Origin: JAHFJU01 sp964354865
Lineage (GTDB): Bacteria; Patescibacteriota; Gracilibacteria; UBA1369; UM-FILTER-53-11
Direction: 5' to 3'
NCBI GenBank assembly: GCA_964354865.1
Contig: CAYHBN010000049.1
Location: forward strand, 1 to 12,087
Length of the DNA stretch: 12,087 nt
The notes under the pieces are model-generated. The model was not told where the DNA came from and searched no databases. It saw only the letters and a list, made by a program, of their open reading frames with translations. The position numbers and the translations under genes are program-made. Within the stretch, counting starts at the first letter, position 1; every line of letters starts with the position of its first letter. Shown here piece after piece: positions 1-6,497 of the stretch.

Positions 1-1410
1 ATTAAATTTCTTTATAGTGATCATCACTTATCACACGCGGCTTCGTCGTACTATTGTTCAGGATTTAGTGACAGCGCGATCATGACCGTCGATGGAGTGG
101 GTGAGTGGACGACGACCACGATGGGTGTTGCTCGAGGTGCAGAAATGAAGATTGAAAAGAAGTTGAATTATCCTCACTCACTTGGACTTTTATACTCAAC
201 TTTCACTGCATTTTTGGGATTTGTGGTAAATAGTGATGAATATAAGGTGATGGGCTTGGCGGGCTTTGGAAAGCCAACATACATGAAGCAGATGGAGCAA
301 ATTGTTGATGTAAAAGAAGATGGAAGTTTTCACCTTAATATGGAGTATTTTGGATTTCCGTACTCGAAAATAAGTTTTAATAAAAAGTTTGAAGAATTGT
401 TTGGGCCGGCCCGCCCTATGCCGAAAAAAGGGGAGAGTGAAGTGTGCGACGAACGACAAAAGAATATCGCTGCAACTATTCAGCGTTTCACCGAAGATAT
501 TTTAATTAAGCAGGCGAAGCATTTGTATGAGCAATATCAAATTCCAAGGTTATGTATGGCAGGTGGAGTGGCATTGAACTGCGTTGCGAATGGTCGCATT
601 TTGCGCGAGACAAAGTTCGAGGAATTGTATGTGTGTCCCGCAGCAGGGGATTCTGGTGGTGCGATTGGTGCCGCACTTTTTGCATGGCATGTGCTTTTAA
701 ATAAGGACACTGATGGTCGCTCTAGAAAATACGAGCCGCGCGTGCTCGAAACCCCATATCTTGGTTCTGGCTTTTCTGATGCTGAAATCGAAGATTGGGC
801 GCATGAGAATAAAAAGGATTTTGAGGCGAAAAAACTTTCAGTGCATAAGTATTCGCCAGATGAGTTAATACAGAAAACAGCCGACGCCATTGCCGCAAAT
901 AAAGTTGTCGGTTGGTACCAAGGACGCAGTGAATTTGGACCTCGCGCACTTGGGCACCGCTCTATTTTGGCAAATCCCGCGTGTACCGAAATGCAAGAAA
1001 TTCTCAATGTGAAAATCAAGCACCGTGAAGTATTTAGGCCGTTTGCACCATCGGTCCTTCTCGAAAAAGCCGATGAATATTTCGACCTGCGCGGCAAGGA
1101 GAGTCCGTACATGTTGCTTGTTGCAGATGTCAAAGAACTGCACAACAAAAAACTTCCTGCCATTACGCACATCGACGGAACCGCGCGTGTTCAGACCGTC
1201 ACTAAAGAAAGCGAGCCGAAGTACTACGATTTAATTAAAGCCGTCGGCGATCGCACTGGCTATTACGTTGTCGTGAATACCTCGTTCAACGTTCGCGGTG
1301 AGCCAATCGTTCGAACGATGACCGAAGCTGCTCACTGTTTTATGACCACCGATATGGATGTGTTGGTGGTGGGGGATTGGGTGATTGAAAAGACGCCGAT
1401 AAATTTTTGA
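1..1410 (+). CDS. O-carbamoyltransferase, NodU/TobZ/CmcH family (5' end missing)
   Basis: Family members transfer a carbamoyl group from carbamoyl phosphate, through a carbamoyl-adenylate, to a hydroxyl of a sugar, antibiotic or other small molecule. The frame is open from base 1. Although an ATG occurs at 82, the bases before it encode conserved family sequence, with a HHLSHAA metal-binding motif at window codons 8-14, then MTVDGVGEW, so the gene starts left of the window. Further family motifs are VMGLAGFGKP, AGGVALNCVANGRI (nucleotide site), CPAAGDSGGAIGAALF and, in the C-terminal domain, GRSEFGPRALGHRSILA, FRPFAPSVL and VVVNTSFNVRGEPIV. About 469 residues are present; the family is usually 550-610, so roughly the first 100 are missing. 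The natural acceptor cannot be told from sequence. The SGNH and DUF5989-like genes at 2822-4142 are likely functional partners. Family call certain; substrate unknown. Confidence 0.95.
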   Translation: MKFLYSDHHLSHAASSYYCSGFSDSAIMTVDGVGEWTTTTMGVARGAEMKIEKKLNYPHSLGLLYSTFTAFLGFVVNSDEYKVMGLAGFGKPTYMKQMEQIVDVKEDGSFHLNMEYFGFPYSKISFNKKFEELFGPARPMPKKGESEVCDERQKNIAATIQRFTEDILIKQAKHLYEQYQIPRLCMAGGVALNCVANGRILRETKFEELYVCPAAGDSGGAIGAALFAWHVLLNKDTDGRSRKYEPRVLETPYLGSGFSDAEIEDWAHENKKDFEAKKLSVHKYSPDELIQKTADAIAANKVVGWYQGRSEFGPRALGHRSILANPACTEMQEILNVKIKHREVFRPFAPSVLLEKADEYFDLRGKESPYMLLVADVKELHNKKLPAITHIDGTARVQTVTKESEPKYYDLIKAVGDRTGYYVVVNTSFNVRGEPIVRTMTEAAHCFMTTDMDVLVVGDWVIEKTPINF

Positions 1411-1437
1411 TTTTGAAAAGTTTTACAGATTAGAAGT

Positions 1438-1472
1438 CTGACAATCTGCAAGTTGAAGTTGCAAATTGTCAG
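1438..1472. terminator. Bidirectional hairpin terminator between convergent genes
   Basis: CTGACAATCTGCAA (1438-1451) and TTGCAAATTGTCAG (1459-1472) form a 14-base stem around a 7-base loop. There is one mismatch (C/A) in the + strand RNA, which becomes a G-U pair in the - strand RNA. It sits 27 bases after the carbamoyltransferase stop and 7 bases after the hepT stop. On the + side it is followed by a T-rich stretch with two TTTTC runs. On the - side the tail is only moderately T-rich. It probably ends both transcripts. Confidence 0.7.
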
Positions 1473-1479
1473 GATTAAT

Positions 1480-1914
1480 TTATTCTTTTCTTTTCAGGTA
1501 CCTCCCAATTGCCTTTGTATACGCCTCAAACTGCCCCAGCTCTTTTTGAAGGTAAAAATAAACTTTCTGCATATCGATTTTTACGTACTCATGAACCAGT
1601 AAATTTCTAAATCGTGCTATGGCGCTAAACTTTTTTGAGAACGGTACGGTAATTATTTTTGCCGCAGCGAGTGATTGAAATACGGCGGCAGACTCAAGTG
1701 GAATCTCGAAACTTTCGGCACTAATTATCATCTCTCCAATATCTATACATGCCTCAGCTGAAAGTTGCAGATAGTGCAATAGCGCACCCGTTTTATATAC
1801 GTCCCCCTCAATTTCTTTGAGCGTGAACTTTTGCAGCATCTTAAGTATAGAAATATACTTTTTTAGGTGCTGGAGTCTGAGCACAACCTGTTCTGAGTCG
1901 AGTAGAGGAGACAT
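1480..1914 (-). CDS. hepT: HepT-like toxin (HEPN domain), type VII toxin-antitoxin
   Basis: A 144-residue, mostly helical HEPN-fold protein. HepT proteins are RNases that are kept inactive when their partner MntA adds AMP to a tyrosine. The signature R-x4-H-x-Y is exact: R103, H108 and Y110 in RNLLVHEY. H108 would be catalytic and Y110 the expected modification site. The ATG lies 2 bases after the mntA stop, so the two genes are cotranscribed with the antitoxin first. There is no SD sequence, only a weak GGA. A hairpin at 1438-1472 follows the stop. The older name for this family is DUF86. It could instead be a non-toxic HEPN protein, but the motif and the neighbour make the pair assignment strong. 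Confidence 0.88.
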   Translation of the reverse strand: MSPLLDSEQVVLRLQHLKKYISILKMLQKFTLKEIEGDVYKTGALLHYLQLSAEACIDIGEMIISAESFEIPLESAAVFQSLAAAKIITVPFSKKFSAIARFRNLLVHEYVKIDMQKVYFYLQKELGQFEAYTKAIGRYLKRKE

Positions 1915-1916
1915 AG

Positions 1917-2333
1917 TTAAATTCCGTAAGTGGCAATTCTGTTAATTTCTGCCACTGTAGAACGTTTTAAATAGTACGAAAAATCATAATAAAGACTCAT
2001 TATTTTTGCGTTTTCTAAAACTTCTGCTTTCTCATTGATCGCATAAATAAGCCCACGCGCCTGAATAACTCTGAATTTTAGAGGAATCGGCGCTTCGTTA
2101 AAATAAACAAGGTCGACATTTTTTTTGAGTACTTCTACGCAGTCGTTTTCAAGTTCGAGGAGTTTTTTGAGAGTTGGTTTCTTAGCGAATTTAACGGCGA
2201 GATCAAGGTCACTTCGCGCATGCGTTTTTCCATTCGCTACAGAGCCGAAAATATAGGCAGCGGTTACGCCATGTTTTTCAAAGCTATGAGTAAGTGATTC
2301 TCTATATGAAGATTTTTGCGCAGGCGAAAGCAT
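1917..2333 (-). CDS. mntA: MntA-like minimal nucleotidyltransferase antitoxin
   Basis: A 138-residue minimal nucleotidyltransferase with the exact GS-x10-D-x-D motif: G30, S31, D42 and D44, counted from the chosen start. A likely third acidic residue is D74 (VDLVY). In the known system this enzyme AMPylates the HepT toxin and so neutralises it. An in-frame ATG at 2351 would add MLYFGH. I prefer the ATG at 2333 because the upstream one lies inside an extended -10 box (TGCTATACT) that ends 8 bases before 2333, and because typical family members begin near this point. Against that choice, the 2351 start has an AAGGGG about 6 bases before it that could act as a ribosome site. It lies 31 bases after the PLDc_N-like gene and 2 bases before hepT. 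Confidence 0.87.
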   Translation of the reverse strand: MLSPAQKSSYRESLTHSFEKHGVTAAYIFGSVANGKTHARSDLDLAVKFAKKPTLKKLLELENDCVEVLKKNVDLVYFNEAPIPLKFRVIQARGLIYAINEKAEVLENAKIMSLYYDFSYYLKRSTVAEINRIATYGI

Positions 2334-2341
2334 GTGCCCGA

Positions 2342-2350
2342 AGTATAGCA
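2342..2350 (-). promoter_or_regulatory. Extended -10 promoter of mntA-hepT
   Basis: On the minus strand TGC-TATACT carries the TGn extension and a 5/6 match to TATAAT. No good -35 box is seen 17 bases upstream. The hexamer ends 8 bases before the ATG at 2333, so the mRNA would start at or next to the start codon. It would let the toxin-antitoxin pair be expressed separately from the gene upstream of it. Confidence 0.5.
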
Positions 2351-2364
2351 TTTCTTACCCCTTC

Positions 2365-2736
2365 TTACACCGTCGTGACGGGCGGATTTGTAGGTGTATT
2401 TGTCGGCATGGCTGGTGAGACGCTTGGTGCCATCATATGCGCATCAAATTTTCTTTTTTCAACGAAGTAGTAAATCAACGCGCCAACAACTCCTGTAAAT
2501 ACCATCAAAATAATCCACATTGGTTTGTTATCTACATTATGTTTTGCCGCATGCACAAGCATCATAATCAAAAAAACAGTTGATACGAGCCCAAGAATTG
2601 CGAGTAGAATCATAATGCCGATTCCCCATCCTAAAAGTCCTTGCGCTTGATCAGCGAGCGCTTCACACGAGACCTCTTGCCCGTTTACCGAACACTTGCT
2701 TGCCGCGAATGCAACTTGAGTGAAAATCGTTCCCAT
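2365..2736 (-). CDS. Small membrane protein with PLDc_N-like helices
   Basis: A 123-residue protein with two hydrophobic spans, about residues 34-62 and 72-92. The second, MWIILMVFTGVVGALIYYFV, resembles the PLDc_N (phospholipase D nuclease N-terminal) membrane module, which often occurs without a nuclease domain, as here. Before the first span is a short segment with two cysteines (C15, C24) and a possible AFA-A signal cleavage site at residues 9-12. The tail from about residue 104 is Pro/Thr-rich and probably disordered. The N-terminus is short for a signal peptide. The frame stays open upstream for nine codons without a usual start codon, so ATG 2736 is kept. No enzymatic function can be inferred. 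It is the first gene of the minus-strand block that also holds mntA-hepT. Confidence 0.75.
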   Translation of the reverse strand: MGTIFTQVAFAASKCSVNGQEVSCEALADQAQGLLGWGIGIMILLAILGLVSTVFLIMMLVHAAKHNVDNKPMWIILMVFTGVVGALIYYFVEKRKFDAHMMAPSVSPAMPTNTPTNPPVTTV

Positions 2737-2771
2737 ATCTGTTTTTATTAATGAATAGAGTTGTTAGTGGG

Positions 2772-2780
2772 ACTATAACA
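2772..2780 (-). promoter_or_regulatory. Extended -10 promoter of the PLDc_N-like gene
   Basis: The minus strand reads TGT-TATAGT: a TGn extension and a 5/6 match to TATAAT, without a recognisable -35. The start would fall near 2765, giving a leader of about 28 bases without an SD sequence. It shares the 85-base divergent spacer with the SGNH promoter. Confidence 0.4.
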
Positions 2781-2805
2781 TAAAACATCTTCAGCTTTTA
2801 TCTCA

Positions 2806-2814
2806 TGTTACAAT
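2806..2814 (+). promoter_or_regulatory. Extended -10 promoter of the SGNH gene, leaderless
   Basis: TGT-TACAAT has the TGn extension and a 5/6 match to TATAAT. Exactly 7 bases separate it from the ATG at 2822, so transcription should begin at the start codon. No -35 match was found. Confidence 0.55.
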
Positions 2815-2821
2815 CCTCTCG

Positions 2822-3976
2822 ATGAAAAAAACACTTCGCCTTATCGGAATTAACCTCGCCGTTCTGGCTGTAATCGCCGTTGTTCTTTTTATAGGTAGCG
2901 AAATCTATCTACGAGCGAAAAGCAGCTCGCCCGCAAAATCGTTTACGGCGGTTGGTCTACCTATTTACCAAAAAAGTGATGAGCTTACGTGGGAGCATAA
3001 ACCAGAGTCAGTAATTGCGGAGTATCCTGATGGTTCTGGTGAGCCTCTTGCAATAAACTGTCATGGTGAGCGCGGGGAGCAGTGTCGTGAGCCTGGTCCG
3101 CTCGAATCAATTTTGATGATGGGTGATTCGTTCACCTTTGGAATTAATGCAAAACAGAGCGCGATTTTTCCTGTATTGCTCGACGAAAAACTGGGCATCA
3201 ATACTAATGTTCGAAATCAGGGAACTATCGGATACACACTCGACCAGTACGCGGCGTATTTGAATAATTATATTTTTGGTGCGAGTCACGAGCTTGTTTC
3301 AGAGTCGTACAAACCAGACCTTGTGGTGTTAAATATTTTTGTGGGGAACGACATAACTGAATTGCGCCGTCATGAGGTGATTGAATCGAAAAATAATTTG
3401 CCAATGCGCGTAAAAGATACCGAAGTTTTTGTGGGTGACGATGCAACGCTAAAAGGATATTCAACCCCCCAACCAACATCGCTCGCATGGTACAAACTAT
3501 CGCAGGCATTTCGGGCACTCGCACTCAAAACCGGCGCTCAAAAAATTACCAAACCAACATTAACGTGGCCCGTATTTTTACCACACACGCATCCCGCGCA
3601 AGACCCGAATCTCGCTAATTACTGGAGAACAGCCGAAAATATTATTTTAAATATGAATACCGAGCTGACCAAGCGTGATATAAAATTTTTAGTTGTATTG
3701 ATCCCGATGGATGTGCAGGTTTCTCACTCATACTGGAACAAATATCCCGGTATGCCATTCGACGAAGAAGCTTTTGCGGCACGTCGCCCTCAGACAAATT
3801 TGAATGTACTCTGTAATACAAATGGCATTTTGCATGTTGATTTACTCCCCATGTTTCAGGCCGATGCGAAAAAAGACGAACTTTACTTTGCCAAAGATGA
3901 CACTCATTTTACAGAGTATGGGCACCAGCGCGTTGCTGAAATTTTAGAGCCAGTGATCAGGATTATGTTAAAATAA
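2822..3976 (+). CDS. Membrane-anchored SGNH-fold hydrolase/acyltransferase-like protein
   Basis: A 384-residue protein. A basic start (MKKTLR) and one hydrophobic span at about residues 8-28 anchor it, with the rest probably outside the membrane. SGNH blocks are visible: GDSFTFG with nucleophile S103, an RNQGTIGY segment with N132 and G134, GND with N176, and DDTHFTEYGH with D359 and H362 as the catalytic pair. The family includes esterases and O-acetyl-transfer or deacetylation enzymes acting on glycans; the exact reaction is not visible. It is followed 7 bases later by the DUF5989-like gene, and the carbamoyltransferase lies on the same strand further upstream, which suggests a shared modification pathway. 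It starts from a leaderless promoter with no SD sequence. Confidence 0.88.
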   Translation: MKKTLRLIGINLAVLAVIAVVLFIGSEIYLRAKSSSPAKSFTAVGLPIYQKSDELTWEHKPESVIAEYPDGSGEPLAINCHGERGEQCREPGPLESILMMGDSFTFGINAKQSAIFPVLLDEKLGINTNVRNQGTIGYTLDQYAAYLNNYIFGASHELVSESYKPDLVVLNIFVGNDITELRRHEVIESKNNLPMRVKDTEVFVGDDATLKGYSTPQPTSLAWYKLSQAFRALALKTGAQKITKPTLTWPVFLPHTHPAQDPNLANYWRTAENIILNMNTELTKRDIKFLVVLIPMDVQVSHSYWNKYPGMPFDEEAFAARRPQTNLNVLCNTNGILHVDLLPMFQADAKKDELYFAKDDTHFTEYGHQRVAEILEPVIRIMLK

Positions 3977-3983
3977 AACTACT

Positions 3984-4142
3984 ATGTCTCGCCTCAAAAC
4001 ACTCCGCCACCTTTTTCAGTTCATGATGAACCGCAAGCGCTTCTGGCTCGCACCAATTTTAATTATTCTCATTCTGCTCGGCGTATTGCTCGTATTTACG
4101 CAGGGAACCATTTTGGCTCCGTTTGTGTATACGTTGTTTTAG
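3984..4142 (+). CDS. DUF5989-like short membrane protein
   Basis: A 52-residue protein, easily missed because of its size. The N-terminal part is basic (RLKTLRHLFQF, NRKRFW). A hydrophobic span follows at about residues 21-38 (LAPILIILILLGVLLVF), and the end is TQGTILAPFVYTLF. This matches the short family I know as DUF5989, whose members have a helix, a RKxFWLxP junction, one membrane span and a TxGxxxAPFIYTLF-like end. From memory, such genes often sit beside carbamoyltransferase and SGNH genes, as here. The function is unknown; a small membrane subunit or anchor for its neighbours is a guess. Its TAG stop (4140-4142) overlaps the TAA stop of the convergent helicase gene (4139-4141). No SD sequence. 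Confidence 0.85.
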   Translation: MSRLKTLRHLFQFMMNRKRFWLAPILIILILLGVLLVFTQGTILAPFVYTLF

Positions 4143-5500
4143 CCAAACAACGCCTGCTGATACTGGTCTAAAAACTGCTGTACTCGTGCATCGATACGTA
4201 CATCTGATCTTTTGATTGGTTTTTTCAAAACGACCCCTTCGAAGGTTGTACAGCGGCTGAGCGCAACATAGGTTTGTCCCGAGGCAAAGCTACCGGTGCC
4301 AAGGTCGACGATCACTTTGTCGAAGGTCTTTCCTTGGCTCTTGTGAATGGTAATCGCCCACGCCAGCTTAAGTGGCAACTGTGTAAATGAGCCGAGTTTT
4401 TTCTGTGAAAGTGTGCGGGCTTCGGCGTCATACATGTAGCGATACATATCCCATTTATGAGGGAAAACAGTTACCGATTCTCCATCGTGAATAAGGACCG
4501 TCGCGCACTCATCATCGATGTCGGTTACGCGTCCCACGCTCCCATTTACCCATCGTCCCGCGCTGTCGTTATTTACAAACATAACCTGAGCGCCAATTTT
4601 TAATTCGAGCGAGTTGTCGGTGGGGAACTGCTTTGCGTCGGCACTTCCACTTGTTTCACCTGCAAAAAACTGCGAGCGAGTTTTAAGAGCAGCAAGCCGA
4701 AAATCGTTAATGTCGCGCGCACTTGCGTTGGTGGTTGTTAAGTGAATATGATCGTCGAGTTGCTTCACATTTTGCGCATTAAAAATGGGGTCCGCGGTCT
4801 CTCTAAAATGTCTGCTATTTAAACGTGTCATATGTCGATCATTCACTTTGTTCGTGCGAACCGCATTAAGTAATTCGATAAAATCTTCTTCTTTTTGTCG
4901 GTACATTTTTTCGAGCTCGATGAATTGAATGTAAAAATCCTGATCTTTAAAAACATTCGCATCGAAAAACCACGGGCTCTGGTAGTTGTCTCTAAAAAAA
5001 TCGCGATCATCGGGAGTCACAATCGGAGGCAGCTGATACAGATCACCTATAAAGACCATCTGCACGCCACCAAACGGTAGTTTTATATTTCTCACAATCC
5101 TCAAAAATGTATCTACACAGTCGAGCAGATCGGCGCGCACCATCGAAATTTCATCGATAATAATTGTTTGAACTTTGGTGTAGAGCTGCTTTTTCGTTTC
5201 CTTTTTCGCTTTCTTATACGCCGACTCGATTGTCACATTTGGCTTGAATCCAAAAAATGAATGGATCGTCTCGCCGCCCACATTCAATGCAGCAACTCCT
5301 GTTGGTGCAAGTACCGCACATTCGCGTTTCGTGTTCTCGATAAAGTACGACAACAGGGTCGATTTTCCCGTGCCCGCCTTACCCGTAATAAACATATTTT
5401 CGCCCGAGTTCTCGAGCAGGTCGATTGCCTTGGTGAACTGTTCGTTCAGGTCAATTTTCGGCGCGTCGGTTTTTGTAGTGGCGATAGGGGAAGTTTTCAC
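4139..5500 (-). CDS. PIF1-like superfamily 1B DNA helicase
   Basis: A 453-residue ATP-dependent helicase, expected to move 5' to 3' on DNA. Motifs in order: Walker A GKAGTGKS (40-47), motif Ia APTGVAALNVGGETIHSFFG (65-84), Walker B DEISMV (116-121), motif III GDLYQLPPI (152-160), IHKSQG (385-390) and YVALSR (411-416). The order and wording are typical of bacterial PIF1 proteins, which resolve G-quadruplexes, R-loops or stalled forks. The length is usual for a minimal bacterial PIF1. The start is GTG at 5500, 6 bases after a TATACT box and without an SD sequence. It lies 17 bases after the MazF-like toxin gene; read-through from that operon is possible, but the helicase appears to have its own promoter. 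RecD2/TraA-type helicases are less likely. Confidence 0.93.
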   Translation of the reverse strand: MKTSPIATTKTDAPKIDLNEQFTKAIDLLENSGENMFITGKAGTGKSTLLSYFIENTKRECAVLAPTGVAALNVGGETIHSFFGFKPNVTIESAYKKAKKETKKQLYTKVQTIIIDEISMVRADLLDCVDTFLRIVRNIKLPFGGVQMVFIGDLYQLPPIVTPDDRDFFRDNYQSPWFFDANVFKDQDFYIQFIELEKMYRQKEEDFIELLNAVRTNKVNDRHMTRLNSRHFRETADPIFNAQNVKQLDDHIHLTTTNASARDINDFRLAALKTRSQFFAGETSGSADAKQFPTDNSLELKIGAQVMFVNNDSAGRWVNGSVGRVTDIDDECATVLIHDGESVTVFPHKWDMYRYMYDAEARTLSQKKLGSFTQLPLKLAWAITIHKSQGKTFDKVIVDLGTGSFASGQTYVALSRCTTFEGVVLKKPIKRSDVRIDARVQQFLDQYQQALFG

Positions 5501-5506
5501 CGGTGA

Positions 5507-5512
5507 AGTATA
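5507..5512 (-). promoter_or_regulatory. -10 box of the helicase gene, leaderless GTG start
   Basis: The minus strand reads TATACT (5/6 match), then 6 bases, then the GTG start. It sits in the 17-base gap after the toxin gene. No TGn extension and no -35 match was found. The decamer GCTATACTTC around it is identical to that at the mntA promoter. Confidence 0.42.
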
Positions 5513-5517
5513 GCGGA

Positions 5518-5859
5518 TTACAGCCCAAAGTGCTTTCTCAAATATCCTCGTACTGAACGTATTGTTGGGCTATTTGCCTTGCCAATAAAGTGAATCACTC
5601 GTGCTTTATCAAATGAAGAAATTTGTCTCACTTTAATAATAGAATCACTCATCAATCGATTTTTTTCGTCTTTTGGAACATACACATCTATTGCGGTAAG
5701 TTTTTCAACCCTTGATGAAATTGGCATGACGGTTACATATGGCGAATTTTGAGAAATTGTTTCTTCTTGAATCACGATCGCGGGGCGTGTTTTTTTCATT
5801 TCACGTCCGACCGATGGCTCGCAGTTTACTAAAAAAATATCGCCGAATGTCGGTGTCAT
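5518..5859 (-). CDS. MazF/PemK-family endoribonuclease toxin
   Basis: A 113-residue protein with the classic start of the family: GDIFLVNCEP (6-15) followed by KKTRPAIVIQ (22-31). MazF enzymes cleave RNA at short sequence motifs and stop growth. R25 matches the catalytic arginine. The position of the usual catalytic threonine is S48 in PISSR, a mild substitution seen in parts of the family. The VRQISSFDKARV segment matches the conserved Q-x(n)-D-x2-R region. The ATG overlaps the antitoxin stop by 4 bases (ATGA), typical of translational coupling, and has no SD sequence. It may be a weak or sequence-specific RNase; specificity cannot be read from sequence. Confidence 0.9.
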   Translation of the reverse strand: MTPTFGDIFLVNCEPSVGREMKKTRPAIVIQEETISQNSPYVTVMPISSRVEKLTAIDVYVPKDEKNRLMSDSIIKVRQISSFDKARVIHFIGKANSPTIRSVRGYLRKHFGL

Positions 5860-6116
5860 AAAATGGGGGATTTTAGTGAGAGGTAATAGCTCATTTCATC
5901 AGGAGTCAAATAATCATCGTCATCGGTAAAATCGTTCAAGCTCGCAACCTCAACATCGGCATCATTGAGCTCTTCGTTTTCTGGTAGATCATCAACCGGC
6001 TTGAGAGTTGCAATTGGTTTGCTCTTATAAATAATTAAAAAAGAGGTCCCCTTTTTCAGTTCACTTCGCACTAACGGGAGCATTGACCTGAGTTCTTTAA
6101 CAGATAAGGCGTGCAT
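5856..6116 (-). CDS. Phd/YefM-like antitoxin of the MazF/PemK module
   Basis: An 86-residue protein. The N-terminal half (VKELRSMLPLVRSELKKG, then FLIIYKSKPIATLKPVDD) has the Phd/YefM pattern: a helix pair followed by a strand hairpin ending in P-x-A-x-L-x-P. This part binds operator DNA as a dimer. The C-terminal half is strongly acidic, including FTDDDD, as expected for a flexible toxin-binding tail. It overlaps the toxin gene by 4 bases and comes first in the operon. A 15-base inverted repeat begins 9 bases upstream of its ATG and is the likely autoregulatory site. The pairing of a Phd-type antitoxin with a MazF-type toxin is a known combination. Confidence 0.82.
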   Translation of the reverse strand: MHALSVKELRSMLPLVRSELKKGTSFLIIYKSKPIATLKPVDDLPENEELNDADVEVASLNDFTDDDDYLTPDEMSYYLSLKSPIL

Positions 6117-6125
6117 AATTTTAAA

Positions 6126-6140
6126 TTAAGTTCAACTTAA
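6126..6140. promoter_or_regulatory. Putative antitoxin operator (perfect 7-1-7 inverted repeat)
   Basis: TTAAGTTCAACTTAA is a perfect inverted repeat of TTAAGTT around a single C. It lies between the antitoxin start (6116) and an AT-rich -10-like region, where Phd/YefM-type regulators normally bind. The role is inferred from position and symmetry. Confidence 0.6.
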
Positions 6141-6166
6141 GATTAACATCTTTATATAATTTAATC
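6141..6166 (-). promoter_or_regulatory. Candidate promoter of the antitoxin-toxin operon, flanked by a second inverted repeat
   Basis: The minus strand contains a TTATATAAA stretch (6151-6159) that offers overlapping -10 matches (TATATA, TATAAA). It is bracketed by GATTAA (6141-6146) and TTAATC (6161-6166), an inverted pair spaced by 14 bases. A start near 6143 would put the 7-1-7 operator in the leader. No -35 match was found, and AT-richness makes chance matches likely. Confidence 0.3.
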
Positions 6167-6180
6167 AACCCGGCATTCTC

Positions 6181-6209
6181 TAGACTCATACTATATTCAG
6201 TGTTATAGA
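6181..6209 (+). promoter_or_regulatory. Weak promoter for the small-protein cluster
   Basis: TAGACT (6181-6186), a 17-base spacer, then TATAGA (6204-6209), preceded by TGT (a TGn extension). Both hexamers match consensus at 4/6. Transcription would start near 6217, exactly at an ATG opening a ten-codon frame, and would give the gene at 6261 a leader of about 44 bases. Confidence 0.3.
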
Positions 6210-6216
6210 TTTGAAT

Positions 6217-6249
6217 ATGGCGACACTCGGAGAAGTTGATGACGAATAA
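6217..6249 (+). CDS. Possible ten-codon leader peptide
   Basis: The frame encodes MATLGEVDDE and a TAA. The ATG is 7 bases after the TATAGA box, the same spacing as the stronger leaderless promoters in this window, and the stop is 11 bases before the ATG at 6261. It could be a translated leader or simply chance. No regulatory structure was recognised. Confidence 0.15.
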   Translation: MATLGEVDDE

Positions 6250-6260
6250 CACTATTTTTT

Positions 6261-6473
6261 ATGCCATTTGATACTCAGAAAATATTTGAACAATTTGAGG
6301 GGCCACGGCCAAAACCGCTTCCGCGCACTCGTATGAATCCATCTAGCGCAGAAGCTGTGTTTGTCGCATTAGGTGCACAAATTCAGGATCAACTTCGGGC
6401 AGCAGCACGCGGAGAAGATCCGAGCCAAAACTCCGACGAATCAATGACGCAACCGTCAGTGAGTAAAGAATAG
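6261..6473 (+). CDS. Small hypothetical protein (70 residues)
   Basis: I do not recognise this protein. It has a Pro/Arg-rich segment (GPRPKPLPRTRMNP, about 14-27), a possible Ala-rich helix (SAEAVFVALGAQIQDQLRAA, 29-48) and a polar, probably disordered tail. There is no signal peptide, membrane span or cysteine. It is preceded by a T run (6255-6260) rather than an SD sequence. It is followed by two more small unknown genes on the same strand, at gaps of 24 and 28 bases. A 114-residue antisense frame crosses it and the next gene; I judge that one to be a shadow. Confidence 0.5.
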   Translation: MPFDTQKIFEQFEGPRPKPLPRTRMNPSSAEAVFVALGAQIQDQLRAAARGEDPSQNSDESMTQPSVSKE

Positions 6474-6497
6474 TCCATATTCCTTTATCCCTTTCAT

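Noticed and set aside
82..84. ATG at 82 as the carbamoyltransferase start
   Set aside because: The frame is open to base 1 and the upstream codons encode the conserved HHLSHAA motif, so the gene begins outside the window.
537..1172. A 211-codon open frame on the minus strand
   Set aside because: It lies entirely antisense to well-conserved carbamoyltransferase sequence, is Ser/Arg/Cys-rich in the way of shadow frames and has no recognisable domain.
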